The position numbers were made by a program, and so were the translations under genes. From Epiperipatus broadwayi (Eukaryota; Onychophora; Udeonychophora; Euonychophora; Peripatidae): a stretch of DNA of 64,000 nucleotides. The notes under the pieces are model-generated. The model worked only from the letters and a program-made list of their open reading frames with translations. It did not search any database and was not told where the DNA came from. The stretch is from positions 4,862,853 through 4,926,852 of the forward strand of contig JAQFVV010000021.1 of NCBI GenBank assembly GCA_028023455.1. Direction: 5' to 3'. Below are positions 34,081 through 47,644 of the stretch, one piece after another. The first letter of the stretch is position 1, and every line of letters starts with the position of its first letter.

Positions 34081-34178
34081 TTTTTTTCCCATGTGTCATA
34101 GCATTGGCAGGAGAGCGAACCTGCAACAACTGCTTGTAAGGCAGCGGTGCTGACTACTCTACCACCAACGCTTGACAT
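34081..34178 (-). repeat. tRNA-like SINE, family A copy
   Basis: Minus strand: GCGTTGGTGGTAGAGTAGTC, hairpin CTGCCTTACAAGCAG, T-arm GGTTCGCTCTCC, tail with ATGACACATGG and A-run. Confidence 0.68.
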
Positions 34179-34179
34179 G

Positions 34180-37100
34180 GTTTTCCAACTTTGTTTTGCA
34201 CTCTAGCAAATAATAACCAGGTCTTATTTCCTGACCAGATTTGGGTCACAAGTTGCATTAGCTATGGGTTGGCAATCAGATAAAAAACAAACAAACACTA
34301 AGCCCGATTAGACATGAAAAACTTTAATTTATATGCAGTTTTGATTCAATCCCAGGGTACTGGAATGACTAGTATTTGAATGTTGTTATTAATTTACTAT
34401 AATAAACGAATGTGATTTTTTTTTTTATCTAACAATTTCTAGTGAAAATAGAATATTTTAATATATAAAGTAAATCAAAGTTAAGACTATTCTATTTTTC
34501 TACCACTCCTTTTTATATTAGTCTTAGGGGGATCGTTTTTATATTTATTGTTAAGTAAGAGAACGGAGAAACTGTTTTTTAAATATGTTTCAAAGTGCAT
34601 CCCATGTCTTACAGCAGTCTAAATGATGGATTGTTTTTGGTACACTTTAAAAACTTATTCCCACATTTTTAACTTTACTAACAGATATTAATTATTAAAT
34701 GAAAAATGAAATTAGAATTTTAAGTGCATTAATTAATCTAACAATAAAATGCTTTTTATTTATTATTATTTTTATATATATAAAAAAACAGTGTTTCAAT
34801 GCAATATTTTATTAAAAAGTAAAATTACAAAAAAAAAAGTATTTACATTTTGTTTTTTATATATATACAAATGTTAGATATATATTTTTTATTACATATA
34901 TAAATGTCAGATATTTTTATTCGTTATTCACAAAACGACATGCATTAGCACTAAAACATGTAGAAAACAGAAGTAAACAAAAAAATCATATCTTAATACA
35001 AACTTTGAACTAACCAAATCCTTCATATCAATGTCAGGTTTAATTTAATAGTGCAATACAGACCAGGTTTGTTATATGTCATGCCTAAAGAAAGAATTGT
35101 TTTTATCAGGGGGTTTTCCCCTCGGAGAATTTATATTTTAATGGATCATTGAACAATAACACAGGTAAACAATATATATACGTCTTTGTCACAAGAACTA
35201 AAATAAATAAATTCAAGTGTATTTTTTTTGTACTGAATTCAAATATATTTTATCTACACCCAGAAGTTTGAAGACAGTTTTAATTTGCGTTATGTGAAAT
35301 AACAAATGGGAATAAGTTTAGTTTCTTGGGAATTTATGCAATATTCAAGCAGTAAATAATAGGCTAACCAAATTGATTTTTTATCTTGAATGAAATTGAT
35401 CAAGAAATCCTTAATTCCTGAGTTTGCTATTATAATACTAATTGGTTTAGCTGAAAACTTATCCTGTCTATTTTGAATGGCACCTAGTGGTTTTTTCTTT
35501 AAATATTTCTCCATATTTGAACATTTTTAATTTTACAATTGTATCTTTTTTCTATATAATATATTGATAATCTTAATCATTACAAAGATAAGCTCTCAGA
35601 TGATAGGTATTTTATAACTTCAATATTTTAGGTTTTAAAAATGTGAAAATAAATCTCTAACGAAGTTCTTATCTATAACAACGACACCTGGTGTCATTGG
35701 ATGTAATTTACCTACTCAAAAAGTTAGAACAAAATATTATACATCTGAATTTTATGTTATTAAAAAATATATATATTTAGGGTTAGTTATTATCAAAAAA
35801 AGAAAAAAATTGTAAAAGTTAATAAATTATTTACCAATATTACAATTTTAAAAAAATGTTTTCTTTACCATTTAGACGACTGATTTTATTTTATCCCGTA
35901 GAAACTACTTCTGCTTTATGTAACAAACTTTTCAAGAGTTGTCATTTTAAAAATAAATTGTTTTCAAAGATAATTTCTGATTACTGGTATTGTTTTGTGC
36001 TTTAAAAGTAAGTCTTTTATAAAAATATTACATGGTAACCTTTAATTTGTAAACAAGTTATTGAAAATTGCAAATTTTCTTTAGAAATCGATGGTATACA
36101 TTTATATATCTGTGGGCTCAAACACTCAGCCAATCAGAAATTCTTATTTCTACTGAATTCTAGGCCATCTCTCTCAGGCATTGTCATAATAATAGGATAC
36201 TGTCAATAGGCAAAAAGGTCCATATAATGTTAACATCTTCAGATTTTTTAAAACGGATATATTAAAATTGTTACTGCAGGAAAAGGGAAGCTGAAAACTC
36301 CTGCAAACTATAAAGTTATAAACAGGCTTAAAATGGATTGTAGCACAATTGTAATACCCAAAACCATTAACCTTTATGAAACTGCAACTTATTTTTTTTT
36401 CAAACTGCTAAATGAGACTCATGTGGTTATTTTTTTCAAATGCTCTTAACATAAAGACTCCAGAATATCTGATGTCATTGTGTTTTAGTTTTATCTTTTG
36501 TGTGCACTTTTACATTCATTTTTGGGAAAAACTGGAAATAAAATAATATTCACTTATTATTTTTTTTACAAAGGAGTCAATTGCCAGCCTACAACATTGC
36601 TGATTGGTATTTTTTAGTTCTCTCAACAGGGGAGCATTTACAAGAGTTTTGAGCTTATTCATTTATTAAATTTTGAAAATGAAAACATATTTTCTGTAGT
36701 TTATTTATATATTTATGATTATTTTTCACAGTACATTGATGGAATTTTTTTTTTTTTTTAAGAAAAATAATGTTATTAAATTCAGATTTTATTATAACAT
36801 ATTTACTTTAGAAAAAGAGAAGTCAAGGGAAATAGATAATGTATGGACATAATTTGTAATTGGCTGAAAAATAACTTTGATATTGACCAAAAGTGATTAA
36901 TTACCATTTTTTTTAAAAAATTATAAACAGTATTTTAAATAGAATTTTATTATCTTTAAATCGTCTGAATAATAATTTGTTCAAGCTTTACAAATTAAGT
37001 TTAACAATTCTGATTTTTTAAAAAAAATATGACATTTTTACGAGCAACACAATAACTATCTAATAAGAAAAAGGTAATTATTCTTTATAACTCTTGCTAT

Positions 37101-37540
37101 GTATTTTAATTTACATTTCCCCCCTATATTTATAAAGTTGAAATAATATTTTTAAGAATAATTTTTATTTTTAAACATATCTTTCTAACAAATAATTAAA
37201 AATTTCTGAAAATATAAAAAAGGTAAATTTGATCACATAAAAATTGGATATTTAATCAACTTGCCACTAGGAATTCTCAAAAAAATACAAACAAAGTAAT
37301 AATGCATTATTAGAGTGGTGGATTCATAGGTAAAGGATTCTAGATTGGTTCTCAGCTGAGAATATATCACCACCGCTCCCATTACCATAAATTTCAACTC
37401 TTTCAGCTGAATAGAATTACTGCATTCAATCAGTTATTAAGATGCTTGATTATTTTTTATGCTTATTTCTAACTATGCAAGTCTTTCTCAGAATGTTTTA
37501 GTGGAAGCTTAAAAAGTGCATTGTTAAAGACATATTATTC
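34180..37540. other. AT-rich intergenic DNA
   Basis: Short homopolymer and AT runs only. A SINE-like piece may lie at 37310-37400. No gene recognised. Confidence 0.4.
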
Positions 37541-37542
37541 TT

Positions 37543-37990
37543 GAACCACTAAACATCACATGATTACAATTTCTTATGCTCGCACATAACTGTTATTAAC
37601 ACAGGCAAAACTCTCCATACAGTAGTGCCACTCAGTGCCAGCCAGAGTAATCAATGGATTATATAAGCTATTGAGCTTAGATTGAAAATATTGTGTTTTC
37701 AATTTTATTTCCATAGTTTTGTAGTTAAATAGAGATAAAAGATGGCTTCTGGGGGGGTGCATTAGATCCTAAGATCTAGGTGTGTGATCTCAGATCCGAG
37801 GCTTCTCATTGATGAAGGCCACAAGCCAGAAACTATTCTGGGAATATTGGATGTGTAGGCAGATGGGGATTTTATGCACAAGCCTTCTGGCATCCATTGA
37901 TTACTCTGTATGGCACTGAATGGCACTACTGTATGGAGAGTTTTTCCTGTGTTAATAACATATTACTCTTCATGGCTTTGTATGCTTATT
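37543..37990. mobile_element. Foldback element Q, fullest copy
   Basis: The left end (ACAGGCAAAACTCTCCATAC, then AGTAGTGCCACTCAGTGCC) is mirrored at the right end by TGGCACTACTGTATGGAGAG. Between them lie segments (AGATCCTAAGATCTAGG, CTTCTCATTGATGAAGGCC) also found at 60900-61110 and 61685-62175. No ORF. The shorter copy at 41580-41780 retains both arms. Confidence 0.65.
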
Positions 37991-38079
37991 CCAGATTCAT
38001 TGAAGATACTGAAAGATCTGGTGATACATATGTCAATTTATAAAACCATCATGAAATATTTATAAAATTAATGATAATA

Positions 38080-38180
38080 TCTTGCATTGGTGGTCAAGAG
38101 GTCAGCACGACTACCTTACAAGCAGTTTCCTGGGTTGTGGGTTCATGTCCCGGCCGATGCTATGACACTTGAAGAAAAAA
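38080..38180 (+). repeat. tRNA-like SINE, family A copy
   Basis: Plus strand: GCATTGGTGGTCAAGAGGTC, hairpin CTACCTTACAAGCAG, T-arm GGGTTCATGTCCCGGCCG, tail GATGCTATGACACTTG and A-run. Confidence 0.7.
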
Positions 38181-38354
38181 ATATCAATTAGAAAATGTTT
38201 CTCTGAAGATTTGCATTAAGCAATATAATTATTTCATATAATACATTCTTGATTTGGCAAGTACTAATTAATTGACCATAAGGTACATGTCTCCTGAAAT
38301 GTTTAGGAGAAAATTTAATTAATATTTACAAATTGTAAGTGATCAACTTACATG

Positions 38355-38500
38355 GTCTAGCACATTGGCAGAATGGTGAGCTCTGGAACTCAAAAGTCCA
38401 TTAATTGTGGCTCCATCTTTATTGCTTCCAATATTCAAATCCATTATGAACTTTCAAGCCCCTTATGAATTTTCAAGCAATAAATAATTTGATTATTCAT
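38355..38500 (-). repeat. SINE family C copy
   Basis: Shares GGTGAGC, TATGAACTTTCAAGC and AGCAATAAA with the copy at 31770-31985; the TTATGAA.TTTCAAGC part is itself duplicated. Confidence 0.5.
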
Positions 38501-38563
38501 AAAAAATAATGTAGCAAAGATGTTTGAATGAAGTAAAAGCAATGTAGTAAATTTAGTTTTTTA

Positions 38564-38568
<5 letters not shown>

Positions 38569-38642
<74 letters not shown>
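38569..38642. repeat. AT microsatellite
   Basis: Uninterrupted AT dinucleotides over more than 70 bases. Confidence 0.95.
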
Positions 38643-38646
<4 letters not shown>

Positions 38647-38710
38647 TTAAAACTTTTACTTCACCATAAATTTTTGAAACATATAAATAAAAATATTTGA
38701 AAAGGATAAA

Positions 38711-38766
38711 TGATCCCAAGATGCATTTCATACTGAACTAGTACTCATCAGTTGACCCAGGTCACT
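38711..38766 (-). ncRNA. Type I hammerhead motif, single arm at 38.7 kb
   Basis: Minus strand: CTGATGA (38745-38751), stem II GUACU/AGUAU, GAAA (38726-38729), a two-pair stem III AU-GC-AU, triplet AUC, then UUGG pairing with UCAA including a G-U pair. It is the most diverged copy (about 38700-38860 in all), yet stem II is kept by paired changes and the triplet remains cleavable in principle. No second arm nearby. Confidence 0.65.
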
Positions 38767-39064
38767 CTTTCTTATGCATGTTTTCATCAATTGTTCAATA
38801 TTTATCAATACCAAACCAGGACACTTTTATTTACAGGTGTTAAATTGTCAGCAATCACAACCTGAACATGAACTACTTAAAATAAATATATTAACAATTA
38901 TTACAAATCATGATTAATTATGAGTTCCATTTCAGTATAGCTTGGTTAGCTTGGTAGCCATTTGCTTATTTTCAGATGTTTTTATTTGTGCGTTTCAAGA
39001 GTGGGTGAGTCGAAGTTTTATTATAACTTAAGATAAAGTTGAATTATTCTATATGTTTATAGAT

Positions 39065-39230
39065 ATGTTAATCTTTAATTAAGGTCAAAGTTTACACTGG
39101 GCTAGGGAATGTCTCCAATATAAGAACTGATTGGTGATAATCATTAATGTATTTATCTAAAGTGGATCATGTTAAAGTTATAAGTGGAGAGCATGGTTGG
39201 AAACTTATAAATCAAAATGTAATATATATG
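39065..39230 (+). repeat. AT-rich interspersed repeat R copy
   Basis: Contains ATAATCATTAATGTATTTAT, CTAAAGTGG and CTTATAAATCAAAATGTAAT, as in the copies near 33.7 and 47 kb. Confidence 0.6.
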
Positions 39231-39234
39231 TATG

Positions 39235-40205
39235 AAGAGTTCCCCAACTACTGCCCAATATCGTTTTGCAACTTGTGTCTGTCAATCTGACAAAACAAGT
39301 TCCACTTCACCAGCAATTCAGTAACTTATATGGAAGACAAGTTTATACAATGATAAGTATAAGGATGAAAATTTATTTATGGTAGATGTAAAAAAGCTTA
39401 ATCATTAAATATTCATTTTAATGACCTTGCAAATGTCTAACATCAGAAAATTTACATCATGAAACACTATGTAAATTATATTGAGAGTGAAAATCTCTTC
39501 ATTCACTAGTAATATAAATAATGTGACATGTTTACACTTAATATATTTATATAATATTTCATGCCATAAAATTTTTAATATATATACATATTAAATACAG
39601 TCTTCAAATCTTGTATATAGAATGCTGACAGTATTTATTTTTATTGTTCAGCTGTTTGTGTGCAGGTGCATATTCACACCCATAGATGAAGCAGTCTTAA
39701 ATGCCCACAATAAGGCAAAGGCAGGTCCAGCATTTTATTATATAGGAAGAGAATATACATTATCAGACTGATTTGGCTAAGAAGGATTAACTGCTCATTT
39801 GCTAACCAATTTGATGGATGGTTAACTGGATTAGCTATAATGTGGTTATCTGAAAAATAAACTAAGCTTGCTTGGAAATCTACAATTACCTAAAAGATGA
39901 TTCTGAATTGTATCCAGGTTTGAACCTAGATCATAAGATGCTAATGCCAGATCAGTGTATTAATCACCATCCATGAGGTCCTTCATATATATTTGGAGAA
40001 AAGGGTCAATGGAACATTTAAATATTTTAAAATACTATGTAGAATTTAATTGAAAAGTGGAAAAACAAATGTGCAAAATGAAGAAGTAGGAAAAAAATAA
40101 GAAATCTTCATGCATTAATTATATATACTAAAGAAATCTTGTCTGAAAATTTGGAATGATGGCATTTTAGTAGAAATTATATGTTGGATTATTTCCATCA
40201 TCTAA
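39235..40205. other. AT-rich intergenic DNA
   Basis: No gene or alignable repeat was recognised. Confidence 0.35.
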
Positions 40206-40207
40206 TA

Positions 40208-40410
40208 TGAAATGTTATTTTAAATTCAATATCCTTAAATCTAAAGCTCCAGGTTTCATTCTCGTGCTAGTACTGTCATTGGTCAGGTCAGCAATACCCA
40301 AAGGGAGAATACCACTCAAAATGTTATATACTGACCTAAGTGCTATTACTAACAGTTGAATGTATTTGGAAGTTTTAAATAAAGTTTGAATTTTTCTGAA
40401 GACATTCAAT
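40208..40410 (+). repeat. SINE family B copy, 5'-truncated
   Basis: Retains the T-arm-like GGTTTCATTCTCG, the body AGTACTGTCATTGGTCAGGT and the tail GTTGAATGTATTTGGAAG ending near ACATTCAAT. The box A end is missing. Confidence 0.7.
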
Positions 40411-40487
40411 ATTTAAATTATTGTAAAGAAATCTCTATCAGTCTTATTCTTTTATGCTGCATTCTTCATAATGTTTGTAAAGAATGC

Positions 40488-40750
40488 ATCATCATCATCA
40501 TGATTTTCAATCATTATTGATTCACTGAAGAAAGAAGGTCTCTCCAAATTCAATCCATCTCCAATCTCTAGCCTCTCTTCTCCACATCACTCCCATCACA
40601 CTTTCTTATTTCATCCATCCATCTCACATGTGCTCTCTTTCTAGACCTTTTACAATCTCTTAGAATCCAGTTTAAAAATTCAACTGTCCATCTATTATCA
40701 TCACTTCTAGAAATATATTCAGTACAACTCCACTTCAGCCATAGAAATAA
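40488..40750 (-). pseudogene. RTE-like non-LTR retrotransposon 3' end with ATG/CAT microsatellite tail
   Basis: Minus strand: DDNRWTVEFLNWILRD, KRSRKRAHVRWMDEI, RKCDGSDVEKRG, then a frameshift and a run of CAT repeats on the plus strand at 40488-40500 as the 3' tail. It has the same domain and order as 1545-1850. Heavily truncated and dead. Confidence 0.75.
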
Positions 40751-40924
40751 CAAAATCATCAGAAAAACAAGCAAAGAAAAAATGATTAACAGAAGTTCAA
40801 ATGATAAAATATCTGCCGAGGGTAAATCTTTTTGAATTTCGTTATTCCTTCATATGGACATTTTTAAAAAAAATATATAATATTTAATAGAATCCTAATC
40901 CCCATGGTATATATAAAAGCATGT

Positions 40925-41010
40925 GTGCTAATGGTTTTATTGTTTGGGAGTTCATAAGAAATTTGAGCGCCAGAGCAGCGAAATGTGCCAAACTGTGCAG
41001 GGTAAGGCAT
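40925..41010 (+). repeat. SINE family C fragment
   Basis: GGTTTTATTGTTTGGGAGTT, CATAAGAAATTTGAGCGCC and GTGCCAAACTGTGCAGG match the units at 9.4-9.7 kb. Confidence 0.6.
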
Positions 41011-41579
41011 GCATGAAGAGGTTAAATGAAATCTGTAAAGTAGTAAGTTAAACAATCTATAATTGGCAGAAAAATACATATTCCTCGCAAATATTTTACC
41101 ATTTATACTTCTGTCATTTATTAATTTTTTTCTACCAATTCTATTCTTTCTATGCACTCTTCACAAAACATTAGAAAGATTCCTAGAAAGAATAACATTG
41201 TTAAAGAGATTTTCAAATATAGTTAATGCAAAAGATTATTGGTCCCCCCCCCCCATAATTTCATTTTGCATATTTGTTTTTTCATTTCTAAATTAATAAT
41301 TATAAGGAAACACTAAGAGATGTTATCATATATTAATCGTGTGGTTAGTTGCTCTGGGATCGTGTGATGTTTGGTCATCCTAATAGTAGATTAAACCAAA
41401 TAAATCCATTTAAGTGATTCAATCCTTACAATGTTACAAATTTTAATTAAATAATTTAATAATTAAAGATTGTGTTATAATCGCATGGTGCAGTGACTCA
41501 AGAAATCATGTGACATCCAAGCACCAGAAATGTTAGATTGAGTTTAAACCAAGAATTTTTAGTTCACAATCTATTATTC

Positions 41580-41790
41580 TAAGACATACAGTAGCACCAC
41601 TCAGTACAAGCCAGAGTAATCAATGGATGCAGGGAGGTTTGTGCATAAACCTTCTTGCATCCATTGGTTACTCTGGCTTGCACTGAGTGGTGCTACTATA
41701 TGTAGAGTTTTGCCTTTGTTTAACAGCTTGTGTAAGCACAAAGAATGGTGATCATGTGATATTCTGCAAAGAACAGTTCTGTATATAGAA
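41580..41790. mobile_element. Foldback element Q, short copy
   Basis: TAGCACCACTCAGTACAAGC and the following CAGAGTAATCAATGGATGC pair with the inverse at 41651-41705 (TGCATCCATTGGTTACTCTG onward), with almost no loop. The right flank GTGATCATGTGAT is the family end. Confidence 0.7.
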
Positions 41791-41799
41791 TATAAAATA

Positions 41800-42955
41800 A
41801 GATAATTTTTATGTTGGATGACATAAATAAAATTCAAGTTTTGTGACGATTATTGTATATACAAATAAAAATAGTCGATTTTTTTTTTTATGTGGGGAGG
41901 GAAAGGGAAACCTTTTGAATCCAGAAGTTAGAGCATTTTTAATACTATATTTGAATTCAGCACAGAAAAATATATACACGCAAATTAGTTTCCTGTGACA
42001 AAAATGGTTTGCCATTAATTAATAGTCAAAAGATAAAATAGTGCGTTAAAATCTAACTAATCAAAAAATTATCTATTTAAAAAGAAATATTTTATTGTTA
42101 CGTGTGAAATTTTATCTGTGATATCGTTCTTAGCAATACTTCGGTAATATTTTATTTCAGTTACCGGCGGGTGCATTATCTTTGCGACAAAATGAGTATA
42201 AAGATTAAATGGAATTTAAAAAAAAAATATACGATTGGTTGTATTATTCTAAAAGTGATTAATAAATGAGGTGTAATCAAACATCTTCCATTAGTTTTAT
42301 AAGAAAAGATGTATATATTTATGTACCTTAATGTATATATTTATGACAATTAAAAGACAAAAATAAGGCATTGCACCTTATTAAAATTACTAACTTGATT
42401 TTAATATAATTTTTTTTTTAAGTTGATAGCTTTTTAAAATTTTATTTTCTGATCATTATATATGTACTATAATTATACACGTGTTACAGGTTTAACATGC
42501 GTAAAATGTATATTTATACATATATCATCTATATACATATAAACATATATTTTATATATTTTCATATTACATATTCACTACACTTATGTAAAGTAAAACA
42601 GACGTTAACTAGCCCATTACAGGGGAAAAGGGATCTCCAATAACCCCTCAGAGATATAATGAAGAAAATTTATACGTGTATGAGTATATATAGTAAAATT
42701 CTTAATTTCCTACAAGTATATTACTTTTAATCTAATGTTTTTCCTGATTGTTCTTTTTAACATTTATTTTATAACTTCCCTAAATTTTTTCCTGTTTTTA
42801 TTATAAAATATTTAACAATTTTATATTTTTCTTTATTTCGTATTAAAATAACTTTTTTCCTTATTTACTCATTATAATAAACTTTAGTTATACAATTATT
42901 GAGAATTTTATTTATTGATAAAATTTTTATATTCATAGTTTCAATACTTACAGCA
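41800..42955. other. AT-rich intergenic DNA
   Basis: No gene or repeat recognised; a T-run lies at 41880-41890. Confidence 0.4.
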
Positions 42956-42959
42956 AAAT

Positions 42960-44740
42960 TTCATCTCTGTATAGTTTGGTGGCGCTGTGCTATGTAGAAT
43001 CAGTTAAAATTAAAAATGGGGTGGGACTAAGGCAAGGATGCCCTATGTCACATTTTGTTTTTGTTGTATTTGAGTGAAATGGAGAGAGCAATAGAAAGCC
43101 TAGGAAGAGAGATAGAGATATCATTAATAGGTGGCAAGGGAGTATACACTTTGTCTGGTCTTTTTGTTATGGGAGGGTGGGTAAAGAGATGGGGATTAAA
43201 TTTAGTAAAGAAAAATCAAATATAATGATGGTTAATGTTGGGGAAAGAGAAGACAAAGGATTTTTATTGGGGGATATCAAGTTAGGTATAGTGAATAGAT
43301 ATACTTATTTGGGAATCATCTTGAGTAATCAGAAAAATTGCTTGGATGAATGGAAGAAAAAATTGATAAATGAAGCAAAAAAAAATGGATTGATAAAGAA
43401 ATTAACAGTGTTTTCATATAAGTATGATGTAGCTAGAATTGTATGGAAGGGAGTTGCAGTAGCAGGGTTAACATATCATAATGATGTGTTATGTGTTAGT
43501 AAAGGGGTATTAGATTACATAGAAAAAGTACAAAGGGAAGTAGGAAGACATGCATTAGATGCAGAGGTGTGGACAGCAAAGGAGGCAATTCAAAGAGAAA
43601 TGGGATGGTCAAATTTTTTATGAGAGATGAAAAAAGTAAAATGAAAATGTTTGATAGGTTGCAGTTTATGGATAATAAAAGAATAGCCAAAATAGTATTT
43701 AACTGGGTTACAAATAAAGGGCAGGCAACAAGATGAGTGAGAAAGGTAATTTGGTATGAAAAAGATTTGGATAAAGATTTTATATCAGTATACTTGTACA
43801 AAAGATGGGATGATTGTGTTAGGAGGATTGTTGAGTGTTATAGTGGTAAGGAATGTGATAAAATAATAGATGCATTAATAAAAAATAGAGAGTTGCAGAG
43901 ATGGAGAACTGGGTTACGAGTATAGGACAGGCAACAAAATGGGCAAGAAAGGTAATACAGTATGCAGAAGATGTGATAAAGACTTTATGTCAGTATAGTT
44001 GTACAAAAGGTGGGAGAATTGTGTTAAGAAGATTGATTGTTGAGTGTTATAGTTGTAAAGAATGGGATAGAAGAATAGATGTATTAATAAATAATAGGAA
44101 CCTGGAGAATTAGTATGGAGAGTAAAAAGAGTTTAAATATATATAGAAGTAAACAGAATAAAGGGTGAATAGCAAGAAAAGTAGTTTATTGTTTAAGGCT
44201 CGAACAGGATCATTAGCAACAATGAAATATAGACTAAATGAAGAAAAGTAGGTAATTTAGTCTGCAAGTTATATAAGGAAGATATGAAAAATTATTAAGT
44301 ATCTGTTAATTGAATGTAAATACTACAAGCAGAAAGGGTACAAGTAATGAAGTTGTGGCAGAATAAATATAAACAAAGTGATTATATAGAAAGTGGGTTT
44401 AAGGTTTTTAAAGCTGAATCTGAAAAAAGATAATGGGTATCTAGATATAAAGGCCATGGAGTGGACAAAGATGATGTTCTGAAAATGAGATGGAGTAGAA
44501 TAGAGAATAATATGAGAAAAACTTAGGGTGGTGAATGGAAAGGGAAAGTAAGGTCGCTAACAGTTTTCTCTGGGCATAGTGACTGAGAGATTCCTAACTT
44601 CGATAAAGGAGTCGCCATCATCACATCAAACCATATCTAGAGATTAAGATTCATGGTTCGCGTCTACAACTTGATCACTTCCGGTCTGTGAACTTATTAA
44701 CTCCTGAACAATAAAACTTCCATTATTATTTTTATTTATT
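42960..44740 (+). pseudogene. Decayed non-LTR retrotransposon (reverse transcriptase end and C-terminal region)
   Basis: At 43018-43052 the frame reads GVGLRQGCPMSHFVFVVFE, a reverse transcriptase motif. The expected A/Y-DD motif is degraded (WSFCYG near 43160-43175). The frame 43177-43623 continues with MGIKFSKEKSNIMMVN and RYTYLGIIL, standard for the region after the active site. Beyond 43623, stops and frameshifts break a cysteine-containing C-terminal part. A segment of about 209 bp is duplicated (43698 onward and 43907 onward). A plausible 3' UTR ends with AATAAA near 44710. Clade is not certain. Confidence 0.75.
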
Positions 44741-44744
44741 AATA

Positions 44745-45570
44745 TACCATTCACGCTATATATTTCTTTTTCACTCTTTTGAATGAAATGTAATTTATTT
44801 TATTATTTAATAATTAATCTCTTCCTTTTTTAAAAAATACTATTGATAACTAGTTATATTTTTGCCTTAATTTTACCCCCCCCCCTCTCGTCTTTTTCAT
44901 AAAAGAAAAAAAAAAGAATTTTACTTTACATATACATACACATATAAGTTCAGAGATTCAAAACTATTTATATGTATTTTAAAGTATCCAAGTAAAATGG
45001 AAAACTTCGGTTATCAATCTTATTAAAAATACTTCTAAAAACATGATTATTATCGTGAACTTTAATTTTGGGTGACTCTTATTTGCTATATATTAAGATT
45101 GTGACATTATATCTTTTTTTAAAATTATAATTATTAATTTAAATAACTTGTAAATTTTTTTTTATATTAAGTATTATGCTGGAAGGTAAAAAATGTATAA
45201 TTAATTGAGTAGAAAATAAAAAATTATTAAACTAATTATTGTTATCTGTATTTTAATTTAATATTTTTAATAAATTATGGATTAATATTTAAACATTTTC
45301 AGAACCTAGAGATAAAATTTTAATTTCATTTTAATTAAAAAACACTTCAAATTTTATTTTTTTGCCCAAGTCTAAACATATTTTGTTATAAATATTTATA
45401 AACGATAAATATTTATATATATAAAAAATGTTAATAGATATTAGAGTAATTTTTTACAAAACTCAAATTAACAGATGACTCGACACAGATAATTTGAAAT
45501 CTGCATTGAACAACAATTATGAAATAAATACTAAATTACTGAGATTACATTTGCAGATAATAATAATAAT
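44745..45570. other. AT-rich intergenic DNA
   Basis: Has a C-run at 44876-44886; no gene recognised. Confidence 0.4.
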
Positions 45571-45655
45571 ATTTACTAAGGCTGTAACCTCAAGAATATA
45601 CGTCTGAAAAATGCGAAGGTAGGGACCTCTACAGGTCATAACCACAGGCTTACTC
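45571..45655 (+). mobile_element. Partial copy of the 27.1 kb MITE
   Basis: Starts TTTACTAAGGCTGTAACCTC and includes GCGAAGGTAGGGACCTCTAC and AGGTC.TAACCACA.GCTT; the second arm is absent. Confidence 0.75.
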
Positions 45656-45884
45656 TATGGAAGAATAATGAAAAAGAAAATACAAATAGTTTATTGGATG
45701 ATAGCTAACATCATCTTCTTGGCTGATGCTATCTTATATATCCTGCTTTCTCATACTGTATGCAGTCCACATATTTTGTTATATTTTTATTTAATCACAA
45801 TACTTTTTTTTTGCAATAGATTAAAATAATTAGTTTTATTTCTCATATATAAATGTATGTTAATCATATCACAGAACACCCTTG

Positions 45885-45945
45885 TTCCAAATGCCTGCAA
45901 AATAGGTGAGTAACCTATTTGGAATGAGAGTGTTGTGTAATACGA
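45885..45945. repeat. Short hairpin
   Basis: CACCCTTGTTCCAAAT faces ATTTGGAATGAGAGTG with AATAGGT/ACCTATT in the inner part, a compact palindrome without other copies in the window. Confidence 0.55.
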
Positions 45946-45949
45946 TTAT

Positions 45950-46660
45950 AATCCTAAACGTTTCATATTCAGACAGTAGTAAAAGTTATTTACCTGCTGT
46001 TGAATTAGTAATAAATGAATGTTGAATGATCTTCAAAAAAAAAAAAATCAGGTTTAATGGCTCCAAAGAGTTTCTTATCATTGATCAATATTAAGCCATA
46101 AAAAAAATTGACTACACAATCAGTGTAGTGGAAAAGTAACGGTGGTCAAATATCATAAGTGGCATAGTGAGTTTTAATCCAGAAGTTTCACTTTCAATGA
46201 TTGGTTGACAGTATTCAGGGTTTCTAAGTGGTCATCAATCCAGGTACTAACTCAATTTAACATTGCTTAACTTTGGTCAAATGAAAACCAATGTTAAGGT
46301 AATATAAACATAGTCCAAATAATTAAACAGTCAGATTTTGGAATGTTATGACATATTCAAGAATCAAAGTGTCATGTTGATGCTGATATTACAATCTGAT
46401 ATATTTTTTAAAAAAACTACTTTCTTTCACAGAAAACCAATAAAGGAACTTCTAGTTGTTAAGATCATTATGGCTCTACTGTTGCTATAAAGGACATTAA
46501 AAACAAATATTTAATTGGCAGCAGCAATAGTTTTGTATTGCTCTTAATCAAGTCTGTAAAACAAAATGAAGATGAAAAAATCTAAAATGATTGCTTTGTT
46601 ATTCATTTTAATCATGTTGAAATAGCAAGCATTTACTGTAACCATTATATATATATAAAT
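45950..46660. other. AT-rich intergenic DNA
   Basis: No gene or alignable repeat recognised. Confidence 0.35.
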
Positions 46661-46901
<241 letters not shown>

Positions 46902-46979
46902 TCTTATTCTTTTTATCCCACACATTCTAGAAACAAGAATAAAGATAACAGAAGACAAATTGAAAAAAAAAACATGTAA

Positions 46980-47305
46980 ATTAATCTTAACTGAGATTTA
47001 AAGTTTATATCTGGATTAGGGATAATTTCTAATTTAATAAATATTTAATAAAAATCATTAATATATTTTTCTGAAATGGTTGATGTCAGAGTTGTGAGTG
47101 CATAAAATTTGATGCTTCTAAATCAAAATGCAATAATTAATTTATGTATATATAAAAATACATGTTTAGGTTTATATCTGGACTTGTAATAATTTCTAGT
47201 TTAATAAATAATTAATAATTAATCATTATTATATTTATCTAAAATGGTTGATGTCAAAGTTGTAAATGCAGAAAGATTTACACTTGTAAATCAAAATGTA
47301 ATATA
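46980..47305 (+). repeat. AT-rich repeat R, two tandem copies
   Basis: Copies at about 46980-47135 and 47170-47305 share TTTATATCTGGA, TAATTTCTA.TTTAATAAAT, ATGGTTGATGTCA.AGTTGT and AAATCAAAATG.AATA. Confidence 0.65.
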
Positions 47306-47330
47306 TATATATATATATGATAAACAAAAA

Positions 47331-47405
47331 TGCATATATCTAAGAATTTCAAATATATATATCTGTGGACATATATATATATATATATATGAAATTCTTA
47401 GATAT
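47331..47405. repeat. AT-rich palindrome
   Basis: ATATCTAAGAATTTC faces GAAATTCTTAGATAT, with AT repeats in between. Confidence 0.7.
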
Positions 47406-47644
47406 CATAGAAGCATTTTATAAATCAGTAGCATTCAATATTTTCTGATCACATATTCTCAAATATAATTTATTCTTATCTATGTATTCAAAAGTTATGG
47501 TGCATAATTCCAATTATTCAATTTATTTATATATAAAAAAAATTCTACAGCAACATCTTCCACAAATTATATAAGTTATATCTATTAAAGTTTCATACAC
47601 ATTAATGTTTTCTGAGGGTTTGTGATGATGGTATTTTAGTTGTG

